Part shown: piece by piece, positions 25,407 through 34,525 of the stretch
How positions within the stretch are numbered: the stretch's first letter is position 1
Layout of the letters: every line of letters begins with the position of its first letter
Source: Duganella aquatilis
GTDB lineage: Bacteria; Pseudomonadota; Gammaproteobacteria; Burkholderiales; Burkholderiaceae_D
Assembly (NCBI RefSeq): GCF_009674565.1
Contig: NZ_WKJL01000013.1
Span: forward strand, 62,001-126,000
Direction: 5' to 3'
DNA length: 64,000 nt
Program-made: the position numbers and the translations under genes
The notes under the pieces: generated by a model
The model's input: only the letters and a program-made list of their open reading frames with translations
What the model was told of the DNA's origin: nothing
Database searches by the model: none

Positions 25407-26393
25407 TTATTGCGCCGCCAGCTGTTTCGCCGGCAGGGTTGCATCCTTGACCGCGATCGGTTTCGGGATCAGTTTCAGATTCGAGAAAGCATCGGCGACC
25501 TTTTGCTGTTGGTCCAGCACGTCGGCGCTGATCGGCTTGACGCCGTAGCTGTAGCGCGAGGCGGCCAGCGCCACAATGTCCACATCCAGCCCGGTTTGCG
25601 TGGCCAGGATGGCGGCGACTTCTTTCGGATTCCTGGCGCCCCACTCGTCGATGCGGGCGATTTCTTCCAGCACGATGCGAACGATGTCGCTGTTCTTCTC
25701 GGCATACGGACGCGCAGCCAGGTAGAACTGGTGATTGGCCACCAGCCCTTTACCGTCAGCCAGCACGCGCGCGTTCAGCTGCTTTTCGGCGGCGGCCAGG
25801 AACGGATCCCAGATCGCCCAGGCATCCACGCTGCCGCGCTCGAACGCGGCGCGCGCGTCGGCCGGCGGCAGATAGACCACTTCGATATCCTTGTAGCCCA
25901 GGCCCGCCTTCTCCAGCGCCTTCACCAGCAGGTAATGGACGTTGGAGCCTTTGTTCAGCACCACCTTTTTGCCTTTTAAATCAGCGAGGCTGCGCAGCCT
26001 GGAATCCTTGTGTACGACGATGGCTTCGCTGCCCGGCGACGGCGGCTCGTTGCCAACATAAACCAGGTTGGCGCCGGCCGCCTGCGCAAAGATCGGCGGC
26101 GCTTCGCCGACCGTGCCGAAGTCCACGCTGCCGACGTTCAGGCCTTCCAGCAGTTGCGGGCCGGCCGGGAATTCCGTCCATTTCACGGTGACGTTGCGCG
26201 AGGCCAGGCGCTGTTCCAGCGTGCCGCGGCCTTTCAGCAGCGTCAGCGTGCCGTATTTCTGGTAGCCGATGCGGACTTCCTGTTTGGCCGCCGTCTGCGC
26301 CTGCGACTGGCCTGCGCCGGCCGCCATCACGCCGGCCGCAAACAGCAAGCCCAGGGTATGACGGCGCGAAGCGCGTTTCTGTTCGATACTCAT
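25407..26393 (-). CDS. ssuA: Aliphatic sulfonate ABC transporter, substrate-binding protein
   Basis: The 328-residue periplasmic protein has a signal peptide with an Arg-rich start ([20 protein letters not shown]), possibly Tat-type. A mature type-2 binding fold of the SsuA/NMT1 group follows ([38 protein letters not shown]). It delivers sulfonates to SsuBC. It lies between ssuE and ssuD in the operon with gaps of 9 and 10 bp. Confidence 0.93.
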   Translation of the reverse strand: MSIEQKRASRRHTLGLLFAAGVMAAGAGQSQAQTAAKQEVRIGYQKYGTLTLLKGRGTLEQRLASRNVTVKWTEFPAGPQLLEGLNVGSVDFGTVGEAPPIFAQAAGANLVYVGNEPPSPGSEAIVVHKDSRLRSLADLKGKKVVLNKGSNVHYLLVKALEKAGLGYKDIEVVYLPPADARAAFERGSVDAWAIWDPFLAAAEKQLNARVLADGKGLVANHQFYLAARPYAEKNSDIVRIVLEEIARIDEWGARNPKEVAAILATQTGLDVDIVALAASRYSYGVKPISADVLDQQQKVADAFSNLKLIPKPIAVKDATLPAKQLAAQ

Positions 26394-26402
26394 AAAGACT
26401 CC

Positions 26403-26990
26403 TTAGCGCGCCAGGCGCACAGGCTGGGCCGGCGCCACAAACACGTCATCCTGCCGCAGGCGCGGTGCGTTCAGGCATGCCGACAACGCATCCACGCCGG
26501 CCTGCACGCGCCAGGCGATGGCCGGATCGACCGTCAGGCCGCTGACGTCGTTCCAAGTCAGCTGCTGCGACGTCGCATAAATACTGGTGAAGACCTGGCG
26601 CGCGTCCAGCGCGTGCAGCACCGGGCGCAGCGCATAGTCCAGCGCCAGCATGTGCGACTGGCTGCCGCCGGTGGCCAGCGGCAGCACCAGCTTGTCCTTC
26701 AGGCCGTCCTGCGGCAGCAGGTCGAGGAAGGCTTTCAGCAGGCCGGTGTAGGAAGCCTTGTAAATCGGTGTGGCGATCACGATGGCATCCGCGTCGGCGA
26801 CGGCATCGACCGCGCGCTTCAGGGCCAGATCGGCAAAATCCGCATGCAGCAGGGCTTTTGCCGGCAGGTCGCGTACTTGCAGTTTGCTGTGGCGGTGGCC
26901 CAGCGCGGCCAGCTTGTCGCCGACGTGATCCAGCAAACGGCCAGTGCTCGATGGCGCCGCCGGACTGCCGCTGATGAGAAGGATGCTCAT
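26403..26990 (-). CDS. ssuE: NAD(P)H-dependent FMN reductase
   Basis: A 195-residue flavodoxin-fold reductase (SILLISGSPAAPSSTG phosphate loop, ATPIYKASYTGLLKAFLDLL) that reduces FMN for SsuD. It is the first gene of the operon ssuE-A-D-C-B. The ATG at 26990 was chosen because the flavodoxin fold begins directly after it and GGGACAG precedes it; an in-frame ATG at 27026 would add 12 unrelated residues. The reduced FMN may also feed the divergent flavin monooxygenases. Confidence 0.93.
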   Translation of the reverse strand: MSILLISGSPAAPSSTGRLLDHVGDKLAALGHRHSKLQVRDLPAKALLHADFADLALKRAVDAVADADAIVIATPIYKASYTGLLKAFLDLLPQDGLKDKLVLPLATGGSQSHMLALDYALRPVLHALDARQVFTSIYATSQQLTWNDVSGLTVDPAIAWRVQAGVDALSACLNAPRLRQDDVFVAPAQPVRLAR

Positions 26991-27186
26991 GGTCTGTCCC
27001 GTGATTTTGATGGTGGCGTTCAGCATAAATCTGCACCATTGAATTCAAAACGAATTGTTTTGCGCTTCGATATGCAAAATCCATTGCATGATTTTTCCGC
27101 ATAAGGAAAGCCGGATTTCTTCGTGTACTGACTTTGGAACGCTCTTCATACTGGCAAGACCGATTCCTCTCTCAAGTGGACATACC

Positions 27187-28383
27187 ATGTCTAATGCCTT
27201 ACTCAAACCGTCGCACCATCCTGCGCACGATCCGCTACACGTCGCGGCCGAACTGGCGCAGCGACTGGCCGCCAGCGCCAATGCGCGCGACCAGGCAGGC
27301 GGCCACGCAGCACAGGAACGCGAGTGGATACGTGAATCCGGCCTGCTTACCTTATCCATCCCGGCTGCCTACGGCGGCCAGGGCGCGGACTGGCCGACGG
27401 TCTATCAAGTGATACGCATCCTGGCCCGCGCCGACAGCGCGCTGGCGCATATCTTCGGTTTCCACCATCTGCAACTGGCCGGCATACAGCTGTACGGCAG
27501 CGCGCAGCAGCAGCGCCGCTTCCTGACGCAGACGGTGGAGCAGAATCTTTTCTGGGGTAACGCCCTGAATCCGCTCGACAGGCGCACCCTCGCGATCGAT
27601 GCCGACTATGGCTTCCAGCTGGATGGCGTGAAGAGTTTTTCGTCCGGCTCGGTGGGTTCGGACTGGCTGACCATCTCGGCCTGGCACGAGCCGTCGCAAA
27701 GCGCCCTGATCGGCGTGGTGCCGACGCGCCAGCATGGCGTGGCGGTGCAGGCGGACTGGGACGCCTTCGGCCAGAAGCAGACCGACAGCGGCAATGTGCA
27801 CTTCAATCAGGTGTCGCTGCCGTTGACGCAGGTGCTGCAGGCGCCGGGCGTCCAGCCAACGGCGCAGGCTTCGCTGCGGTCGCAGGTGGCGCAGCTGATC
27901 ATGGCGAACTTATATCTCGGTATCGGCGAAGGTGCGTTTGAAACTGCGCGCGCCTATATCGCACAGGAAGCGCGGCCCTGGTTCGCTTCCGGCGTGGAGA
28001 AGGCCGGCGCCGATCCGCTGGTTCAGCATCGCTTCGGCCAGTTGTGGCTCAAGCTGCGGCCTGCCGCCGTGCTGGCGGACCACGCAGCACAGGAGCTTGA
28101 TCGCCTGTTCCGTCTCGGCGCGGCCGTCACGGCACAGCAGCGCGGCGAGCTGGCGGTGTCGGTGGCCGAAGCCAAGGTGCTGGCGCATACGGCCGGCGTG
28201 GATGTCAGCAGCGAGATCTTCGAGCTGACCGGCGCGCGCTCGACTTCCGCCAAATTCGGCTACGACCGCTTCTGGCGCAACGTGCGCGTGCATACCTTGC
28301 ACGATCCGGTCGACTACAAAATCCGCGACCTCGGACGCTATGCGCTCGACGGCACGCTGCCCGAACCTACTGCTTATTCCTGA
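27187..28383 (+). CDS. SfnB/DszC-like FMNH2-dependent acyl-CoA-dehydrogenase-fold monooxygenase
   Basis: The 398-residue protein has the acyl-CoA dehydrogenase fold (N-terminal helical domain with LLTLSIPAAYGGQGADW, middle beta domain with GVKSFSSGSVGSDW, C-terminal helices with TGARSTSAKFGYDRFWRN). Sequence style and context place it with SfnB and DszC, which oxidise sulfones, thiophenes or similar organosulfur compounds with reduced flavin rather than acyl-CoA. It opens a plus-strand operon divergent from ssu. ATG 27187 is the start matching the family. The exact substrate is unknown. Confidence 0.82.
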   Translation: MSNALLKPSHHPAHDPLHVAAELAQRLAASANARDQAGGHAAQEREWIRESGLLTLSIPAAYGGQGADWPTVYQVIRILARADSALAHIFGFHHLQLAGIQLYGSAQQQRRFLTQTVEQNLFWGNALNPLDRRTLAIDADYGFQLDGVKSFSSGSVGSDWLTISAWHEPSQSALIGVVPTRQHGVAVQADWDAFGQKQTDSGNVHFNQVSLPLTQVLQAPGVQPTAQASLRSQVAQLIMANLYLGIGEGAFETARAYIAQEARPWFASGVEKAGADPLVQHRFGQLWLKLRPAAVLADHAAQELDRLFRLGAAVTAQQRGELAVSVAEAKVLAHTAGVDVSSEIFELTGARSTSAKFGYDRFWRNVRVHTLHDPVDYKIRDLGRYALDGTLPEPTAYS

Positions 28384-28390
28384 TTTTTCA

Positions 28391-29200
28391 ATGACTACTC
28401 CCCTGATTCGCATCGAGCATGCGAGCAAATCCTTCGGCGACTTTCATGCGGTGCGCGATGTGTCGCTGGATGTGGTCCAAGGCGATATCTTTGGCCTGAT
28501 CGGCAAGAGCGGCGCCGGCAAGTCCACGCTGCTGCGGTTGATTAATCTGCTGGAACGGCCGGACCATGGTGCGATCACGGTTGATGGGCGCGAACTGACG
28601 TCGCTGTCCAAGCGCGATTTGCGCGACGCGCGCGCCAATATCGGCATGATCTTCCAGCAGTTTAATCTGCTGCAGAATGCGACCGTTTCCGATAACGTCG
28701 CCTTCCCGTTGCATATTCATGGCGGGCAAAGCAAGCAGCAGATCGCTGCGCGCGTCAGCGACTGCCTGGCGCTTGTCGGCCTGTCCGACAAGGCTGACAG
28801 CTATCCCGCGCAGCTGTCGGGCGGGCAGAAACAGCGCGTCGCCATCGCCCGCGCGCTGGCCAGCAAACCGGCGGTACTGCTGTGCGATGAGCCGACATCG
28901 GCGCTGGACGCCGAGACCACGCGCGCGCTGCTGGCGACGCTAAAGGACATCAATCACCGGCTGGACGTCACCATCGTCATCGTCAGCCATGAACTGGACG
29001 TGATCGGCACGATCTGCGACCACGTCGCCGTCATCGAAAACGGCGCCATCGCCGAACAGTTCGCGCTCGACGACGCCACCAGCCTCGCCGCCCCACGACA
29101 CACCGCCCTGGGCCGCGAACTCGCCGCCGCCGTCGCCACCCGCGCGAGCGCGGCGAATGCCATCGCCGCCATCGCGCCACTGGAGACCGCCCATGTCTGA
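28391..29200 (+). CDS. MetN-like ABC transporter ATPase without the NIL domain
   Basis: The 269-residue ATPase has Walker A ([11 protein letters not shown]), signature ([15 protein letters not shown]), Walker B ([12 protein letters not shown]) and His switch ([15 protein letters not shown]) in the MetN style. Classical MetN (about 340 aa) carries a C-terminal NIL domain that binds methionine and shuts transport. Here the protein ends soon after the ATPase core, in an Ala-rich tail. It overlaps metI by 8 bp. Together with its neighbours it looks like an importer related to MetNIQ but dedicated to another sulfur compound. Confidence 0.88.
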   Translation: MTTPLIRIEHASKSFGDFHAVRDVSLDVVQGDIFGLIGKSGAGKSTLLRLINLLERPDHGAITVDGRELTSLSKRDLRDARANIGMIFQQFNLLQNATVSDNVAFPLHIHGGQSKQQIAARVSDCLALVGLSDKADSYPAQLSGGQKQRVAIARALASKPAVLLCDEPTSALDAETTRALLATLKDINHRLDVTIVIVSHELDVIGTICDHVAVIENGAIAEQFALDDATSLAAPRHTALGRELAAAVATRASAANAIAAIAPLETAHV

Positions 29201-29885
29201 ACTCCTGTCCTCGCTGGGCGCCTCGGCCAACGCCATCGTCGCCATGCTGCCTGAAATGTGGGAAGCCCTCGGCCAGACGCTGGTCATGCTCGGCATCGGC
29301 CTGTCCGCCGCGATCCTGATCGGCGGCCCGCTCGGCATCGTGCTGTTCCTGGTGGCCGACGGCCAATCGCTGCAAAACCGTCCTGCCGCGCTGGTGCTGG
29401 GCTGGCTGGTGAACACCGTCCGGTCATTCCCCTTCATCATCCTGCTGGTGGCGCTGGTGCCGTTCACGCGCGCCATCGCCGGCACCTCCATCGGCCCGCT
29501 GGCCGCCGCCGTGCCGCTGTCGTTCGCCGCCATTCCCTACTTCGCCCGCCTGGTAGAACAGAACCTGCGCGAAGTCCCGCGCGGCGTCATCGAAGCCGCC
29601 CACGCCATGGGTGCCTCGGAACTGCAAATCATCCTGCGCGTGCTGCTGGTGGAAGCCCGCTCCGGCCTGGTGCTGGCGCTGACCGTGCTGTCGATCAGCT
29701 TCCTGTCCTACTCCGCCGTGGCCGGCGTGGTGGGCGGCGGCGGCATCGGCGATCTCGCCATCCGCTACGGCTACTACCGCTTCGAAACCGACATCATGGT
29801 CGCCACCGTCGCCATCCTGATCCTCATGGTGCAGGTGATCCAGTTTGCCGGCAACCGCATCGCCAAAAAAATAGATAAACGCTAA
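29193..29885 (+). CDS. MetI-like ABC transporter permease
   Basis: A 230-residue inner-membrane permease with five or six helices and the MetI EAA loop (GVIEAAHAMGASELQIILRV). It shares GGGGIGDLAIRYGYYRF near the end with methionine permeases. Start ATG 29193 overlaps the ATPase gene. It should form the channel with the preceding ATPase and the following binding protein. Confidence 0.92.
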   Translation: MSELLSSLGASANAIVAMLPEMWEALGQTLVMLGIGLSAAILIGGPLGIVLFLVADGQSLQNRPAALVLGWLVNTVRSFPFIILLVALVPFTRAIAGTSIGPLAAAVPLSFAAIPYFARLVEQNLREVPRGVIEAAHAMGASELQIILRVLLVEARSGLVLALTVLSISFLSYSAVAGVVGGGGIGDLAIRYGYYRFETDIMVATVAILILMVQVIQFAGNRIAKKIDKR

Positions 29886-29895
29886 AAGGAAGCAC

Positions 29896-30708
29896 ATGAA
29901 CACTCGCCGCAACCTGCTGCTGGCCGCCGTCGCCGCCGCAATCAGCCTCTCCGCCTACGCCAAAGACCCGAAAGAAATCGTCATCGGCACCAGCTCCGGC
30001 CCGTATGCGGACCAGATCAAGTTCGGCATCAAGCCGATCCTGGAAAAACAGGGCTACAAAGTCAAGCTGGTGGAGTTCAACGACTACATCCAGCCCAACT
30101 ACGCGCTGGCCGAAGGCTCGCTGGACGCCAACGTCTTCCAGCACATCGTCTACCTGACCAAGTTCTCGACCGACCATAAGCTGGCATTGTCGGAACTGAT
30201 CAAGATTCCGACAGCGCCGATTGCGCTGTACAGCCAAAAACACAAGACGCTGAACGACGTCAAGGAAGGCACTACCATCGCCCTGCCGAACGACCCGACC
30301 AACCAGGCGCGCGCGCTGGTGCTGCTGGATCAACTGGGCTGGATCAAGCTGCGCGAAAAAACCGATCCGCTGAAGGCGTCGGAAAAGGACGTCGCCTCCA
30401 ACATCAAGAAAATCAAGCTGCTGCCGCTGGAAGCCGCACAGCTGCCGCGTTCATTGCAGGACGCCGACTACGCCTTCGTCAACGGTAACTACGCGCTGGC
30501 ATCGGGCCTGAAGCTGAAGGACGCGTTGATCACCGAAAAAATCTCGCCATCCTACGCCAACCTGGTCGCCGTGCGCACCGCCGACAAGGACAAGCAGTTC
30601 GCCAAGGACATCGCCGCAGCCTACCGCTCGCGCGAATTCCTCGCCGTGACCAACAAGTACTTCGCCGACTACGCCAAGACCGACTATCAGCTTGCGCTGG
30701 AAAAGTAA
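29896..30708 (+). CDS. MetQ/NlpA-family substrate-binding protein
   Basis: The 270-residue protein has a signal peptide (MNTRRNLLLAAVAAAISL) with a normal Ala cleavage site after SAYA. The lipobox cysteine found in many MetQ lipoproteins is missing, so it is likely a free periplasmic protein. The mature part is typical of the family (EIVIGTSSGPYADQIKFG, NDYIQPNYALAEGSLDANVF). It delivers substrate to the MetN/I-like pair. The stop codon overlaps the next start (TAATG at 30706-30710). Confidence 0.9.
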   Translation: MNTRRNLLLAAVAAAISLSAYAKDPKEIVIGTSSGPYADQIKFGIKPILEKQGYKVKLVEFNDYIQPNYALAEGSLDANVFQHIVYLTKFSTDHKLALSELIKIPTAPIALYSQKHKTLNDVKEGTTIALPNDPTNQARALVLLDQLGWIKLREKTDPLKASEKDVASNIKKIKLLPLEAAQLPRSLQDADYAFVNGNYALASGLKLKDALITEKISPSYANLVAVRTADKDKQFAKDIAAAYRSREFLAVTNKYFADYAKTDYQLALEK

Positions 30709-32057
30709 TGCCGAAACTCATACGCTTCAACGCCTTTCAAATGAACACGGTGAGCCACCAGTCGCCCGGACTATGGACCCACCCGCGCGACAACAGCCAC
30801 CGCTACAAAGACCCGGACCACTGGACCGAGCTGGCGCAGCTGCTGGAGCGCGGGCGCTTCGACGCCATCTTCCTGGCAGACGTGCTGGGCGTGTACGACG
30901 TGTTTGAAGGCAGCGCCGACGCGGCCATCAAACACGGCGTGCAAGTGCCGCTGAACGATCCGCTGGCGCTGGTGCCGCTGATGGCGCAGGCCACCAGACA
31001 CCTCGGCTTCGGCGTGACATGCGCGCTGACGTATGAACATCCCTACACCTTCGCCCGTCGCATCTCCACGCTGGACCACCTGACGCGCGGCCGCATAGGC
31101 TGGAACATCGTCACCGGTTACCTGGACAGCGCGGCGCGCAACCTCGGGCTGAATCAGCAACTGAGCCACGACGAACGCTACGACCTCGCCGACGAATACA
31201 TGGAAGTGGTCTACAAGCTGTGGGAGCAAAGCTGGGAAGACGGCGCGGTGGTCAACGACAAGCAGCGCGGCATCTATACCGATCCGGCGCGCATCCATCC
31301 GATCAACCATGAAGGCAAATACTACAAGGTGCCCGGCTTTCACCTGTGCGAACCCTCGCCGCAACGCACGCCGCTGCTGTACCAGGCCGGCACCTCGCCG
31401 CGCGGCACGGCATTCGCGGCGCAGCACGCGGAATGTACCTTCGTCAGCGGACCAAGCAAAAAAGTGGTGAAGAAGTATGCGGACGACCTGCGTGCCGCCG
31501 TGCGCGCCGCCGGCCGCGATGGCGACGACCTCAAAATCTACGCCCAGGCGTTGATCGTCACCGCGCCGACGGAAGCCGAGGCGCGCGCCAAGCATGAAGA
31601 ATACAAGCGCCACATCGACATCGAAGCCGCACTGGCGCTGCTGTCCGGCTGGACCGGCGTCGACTTCAGCAAGTTCCCGCTGGACGCCACCATCGAATAC
31701 ATCGACTCCGACGCCGGCCGTTCGGCGCTGGCTTCCTTCAGCCAGGCCGACCCGGACCGCCGCTGGACCGTGCGCGAAGCGGCCCAGTTCATCGGCCTTG
31801 GCGGACGCGGACCGGTGCTGGTCGGCGATCCATCGCAGATCGCCAGCCAGCTCGAAGCGTGGCAGGACGACACCGGCATCGACGGTTTCAATCTCGCCTT
31901 CGCCGTGGCCCACGAAAGCATGCGCGACGTGGTGGAGCTGGTTGTGCCGGAACTCCAGCGGCGCGGCCGCTATCGCCAGGAGTACGACGCCGGCACTTTA
32001 CGCGAGAAGCTGTTTCAGCGTTCCCAGCGACCGCGCGTCCATTCCCACTCGTTGTGA
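30708..32057 (+). CDS. NtaA/SnaA/DszA-family FMN-dependent monooxygenase
   Basis: A 449-residue luciferase-like flavin monooxygenase. Visible features are the N-terminal LIRFNAFQMNTVSHQSPGLW, TRGRIGWNIVTGYLDSAARN and the insertion EGKYYKVPGFHLCEPSPQRT typical of the NtaA/DszA/DmoA branch. Such enzymes oxidise nitrilotriacetate, dibenzothiophene sulfone or dimethyl sulfide with FMNH2. Being translationally coupled to a MetQ-like gene and in an operon with an SfnB/DszC-like gene favours an organosulfur substrate. The last 43 bp overlap the end of the opposing lipoprotein gene. Confidence 0.88.
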   Translation: MPKLIRFNAFQMNTVSHQSPGLWTHPRDNSHRYKDPDHWTELAQLLERGRFDAIFLADVLGVYDVFEGSADAAIKHGVQVPLNDPLALVPLMAQATRHLGFGVTCALTYEHPYTFARRISTLDHLTRGRIGWNIVTGYLDSAARNLGLNQQLSHDERYDLADEYMEVVYKLWEQSWEDGAVVNDKQRGIYTDPARIHPINHEGKYYKVPGFHLCEPSPQRTPLLYQAGTSPRGTAFAAQHAECTFVSGPSKKVVKKYADDLRAAVRAAGRDGDDLKIYAQALIVTAPTEAEARAKHEEYKRHIDIEAALALLSGWTGVDFSKFPLDATIEYIDSDAGRSALASFSQADPDRRWTVREAAQFIGLGGRGPVLVGDPSQIASQLEAWQDDTGIDGFNLAFAVAHESMRDVVELVVPELQRRGRYRQEYDAGTLREKLFQRSQRPRVHSHSL

Positions 32058-32383
32058 TGCCAGGCCCAGTGGCCAGGCACCCAGTAGTGTGAAGGGCTAG
32101 GCGCGACCGTGATCTGTTCGACGATCACCGCAGGCATAGGCCGCGCCGGTCCTTGATACCAATAGCCCCGCTGCCATTGCCAGCCATGGTCGCGCCAGGC
32201 CCAATGGCCCTGGACCCAGGCATAGCCGGAAGCCGGCGACGGCGGTATCATCTCCTGGATCGGCGCCGGTGCGTAGCGCACGGTGGCTGGATGGTCGTGG
32301 ACCACCACGCGTTCCTTGACGACGGTGGTGCAGCCGCTTAAAGCGATGGCAATAGCCGCCGCGATGATTATTTTATTTGTCAT
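32015..32383 (-). CDS. Lipoprotein with Trp/Gly-rich repeats
   Basis: The 122-residue protein has a lipoprotein signal peptide with lipobox LSGC (Cys18), so it should be anchored in a membrane. It then carries aromatic repeats of the YxWxxGHW type: YAWVQGHWAWRDHGWQWQRG and HYWVPGHWAWHHNEWEWTRG. Such repeats occur in small outer-membrane or surface lipoproteins of proteobacteria; function is unknown. The long open frame upstream of 32383 is a shadow, because the signal peptide fixes the start. Confidence 0.8.
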   Translation of the reverse strand: MTNKIIIAAAIAIALSGCTTVVKERVVVHDHPATVRYAPAPIQEMIPPSPASGYAWVQGHWAWRDHGWQWQRGYWYQGPARPMPAVIVEQITVAPSPSHYWVPGHWAWHHNEWEWTRGRWER

Positions 32384-32427
32384 GTTCAGAGTCCTCGGTG
32401 TTGATGCGGCGATTGCCGCGCCAGCAC

Positions 32428-33348
32428 CTATAACGCCTGAGTCGACGAATCCGATGTATAAGGCAGGTTTCCGGCGTAAGTAAATGTAATTTTTCGCCAG
32501 AGCGCGATCGACACCGCCACGGTCATGGCGCCGGTGATTACATCGACCACGTAATGGCCGCCGAACTTCGGCGTCGCCAGGATCATGCTGATGTTCACCA
32601 ACAGCACCGGCCACGCGAGCCGGGTGCGCCAGAATGCGCAGGTGAACAGCACCGCCAGCACGGTGTGATAGGAAGGAATCGAGATCAGTCCTTGCAAAGC
32701 GGTTGGATCGACGGTGCGCAATGCGCCGGAACGCAGCGGTTCAAAGTCGCTCAGCCCCGACATATCCACCGCCAGCTGCGCAGCGTAGTATTTGCCGGCG
32801 CCGGCCGCCGGATAGAACCAGCTGCTGACATGGGTAATGATCATGCTGACGACCATGCCGCCGCAAAAGTCGGACAGCTGCTTGAATCGCCGCGTCAGCG
32901 ACAGGTAGATCACCATCAGCGGGAACTGCACGATAAAGCTCTTGTAGCCGTACTTCAGCCACAGATCCGCCCATGGATGCTGCTGTATCCAGCGGCAGTA
33001 GGCCACCCAGTCGAATCCCAGTGCGATATCCCAGCGCGACAGCGTCGCATCCACCAGCGGCGCATCGGTGGTGACCAGAAAATAGCCAAGCGCCGCCGAA
33101 AAATTACTGAAGACGATGAGCGCGACGTAGGTCAGCAGCATGCTGCGCACGCGGGCGCTGCGCCAGCAGCGAGGGAATACCAGCGGCGTCAGGAACGACA
33201 GGACCACCGCAAGGAGAATCGCCGCCCGCTCGCCATCGCGCAAGGCCCAATGCGCATGGTAGCCCCAGGCCAGCATGAGGATCAGATAGATGGCGGATAC
33301 CAGGGACAGCGCCCTCAGGCCACGATAGTCCGGCGCCGGCAGCATCAT
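32428..33348 (-). CDS. PAP2-superfamily membrane phosphatase/phosphotransferase
   Basis: The 306-residue protein has about six hydrophobic helices. The PAP2-type active-site parts in the C-terminal half are ISIPSYHTVLAVLFTCAF (the SxxxH-like motif) and GGHYVVDVITG (the second His). It resembles inositol-phosphorylceramide-synthase-type PAP2_3 members. It likely hydrolyses or transfers a lipid phosphate at the membrane; substrate unknown. GAGGGAA lies 10-12 bp before the ATG at 33348. The open frame continues upstream without homology. Confidence 0.82.
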   Translation of the reverse strand: MMLPAPDYRGLRALSLVSAIYLILMLAWGYHAHWALRDGERAAILLAVVLSFLTPLVFPRCWRSARVRSMLLTYVALIVFSNFSAALGYFLVTTDAPLVDATLSRWDIALGFDWVAYCRWIQQHPWADLWLKYGYKSFIVQFPLMVIYLSLTRRFKQLSDFCGGMVVSMIITHVSSWFYPAAGAGKYYAAQLAVDMSGLSDFEPLRSGALRTVDPTALQGLISIPSYHTVLAVLFTCAFWRTRLAWPVLLVNISMILATPKFGGHYVVDVITGAMTVAVSIALWRKITFTYAGNLPYTSDSSTQAL

Positions 33349-33452
33349 ACGTGCGACATTCCCTCGGATGGTAAATTTACAATACCGGATTGTATGACAA
33401 ATCTTCTCCGATATGCATAATCCCGCAGCGGCGTGCCGGCGCCGATGGCGAA

Positions 33453-34376
33453 TTAGTCGTTGCGCATCTGCGCCTGCGACACATTGCTGCCCGGCGGGAC
33501 GCTCTGCGTCAGCCACACATTGCCGCCGATGGTGGAACCGGCGCCGATGGTGATGCGGCCAAGGATGGTGGCGCCGGCGTAGATCACCACGTCGTCTTCC
33601 ACGATCGGATGGCGCGGCACGCCTTTGATCAAGACGCCCTGCTCGTCCGCCGGAAAGCGCTTGGCGCCCAGCGTGACGTGCTGGTACAGCCGCACGCGCT
33701 GGCCGATGATGGCGGTCTCGCCGATCACCACGCCGGTGCCATGGTCGATGAAGAAGCTGGCGCCGATCTGCGCGCCGGGGTGGATATCGATCCCGGTCAG
33801 CGAATGGCCGATGTCGGAAATCAGCCGCGCCAGGAATGGCGAGCCAAGGCGATGCAGGCTGTGCGCCAGGCGGTAGTACAGAATCGCGATGGTGCCCGGA
33901 TAGCACAGCATGATCTCGGCCACCGACGTCGCCGCCGGGTCGCCGGAAAACGCCGCCTGCACGTCGGACACCAGCAGGCCGCGCACCTGGGGCAGCTCCG
34001 CCGCGAACTGGCGCGTGATGTCGTGCGCCTGCCGGGTCAACGCTTCTTCGTCAGGGATCGCGTCCTCGGACGAGAACTGCAAACCGCGCCGCACCTGCTC
34101 GGCCAGGCGGCTCAAGGTGGTGGTCAGGGTATCGCCGACGAAGAAGTCGATGCTCTCGTCGGTCAGGTTGGGACGGCCGTAATGGGTGGGGAACAGCGCC
34201 GCCTGCAGGCCGTTGACGATAATGGTCAGCGCCTCGCGCGACGGCAGTTCGCGCACGCGGCCATGGTGGCGGATGTTGTGGGTGGCCTCGCGCGATACAC
34301 GCAGCTGCTCGATCACGCTGGCCAGGTTCCAGTGTGAAGGCTTGACGGACGTGCCGTCGAAAGTATCTATAGTCAT
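33453..34376 (-). CDS. cysE: Serine O-acetyltransferase (CysE/EpsC type)
   Basis: The 307-residue enzyme makes O-acetylserine from serine and acetyl-CoA, the acceptor for sulfide in cysteine synthesis. The N-terminal helical SAT domain (to about 180) is followed by a left-handed hexapeptide beta-helix (GIDIHPGAQIGASFFIDHG, GVVIGETAIIGQRVRLYQHV, IVEDDVVIYAGATILGRI). The length matches the EpsC-type long form. ATG 34376 is the natural start; the frame upstream is shadow. It fits functionally with the sulfur-acquisition genes just before it. Confidence 0.9.
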   Translation of the reverse strand: MTIDTFDGTSVKPSHWNLASVIEQLRVSREATHNIRHHGRVRELPSREALTIIVNGLQAALFPTHYGRPNLTDESIDFFVGDTLTTTLSRLAEQVRRGLQFSSEDAIPDEEALTRQAHDITRQFAAELPQVRGLLVSDVQAAFSGDPAATSVAEIMLCYPGTIAILYYRLAHSLHRLGSPFLARLISDIGHSLTGIDIHPGAQIGASFFIDHGTGVVIGETAIIGQRVRLYQHVTLGAKRFPADEQGVLIKGVPRHPIVEDDVVIYAGATILGRITIGAGSTIGGNVWLTQSVPPGSNVSQAQMRND

Positions 34377-34525
34377 ATTGTCTCGAATTCGAAAAGCACG
34401 GGCGCAGTCGCCCACCGTGCAGCATAACCACCCGATCCGCGCAGGCGAACGAATGATTTCAGCCTTTCTTATGCGGCATGCGCATATCGCGTAAAATGCC
34501 GGGTCCAACGAACAATACGCTATTC

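Noticed and set aside
22619..25450. 943-residue plus-strand open frame opposite ssuB/ssuC/ssuD
   Set aside because: It is Arg/Gln/His-rich with no domain, and lies exactly opposite well-supported ssu genes. It is a codon-bias shadow of GC-rich DNA.
26991..27186. Sigma-54 promoter (SfnR-type) before the SfnB-like gene
   Set aside because: Only poor matches to TGGCAC-N5-TTGC were found (for example around tggaacg). No sigma-54 activator gene is present, so I do not annotate one.
28391..30708. Housekeeping methionine importer metNIQ
   Set aside because: The families match, but the ATPase lacks the NIL domain, the binding protein lacks a lipobox and the genes are embedded between flavin monooxygenases. 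I therefore withhold the met gene names.
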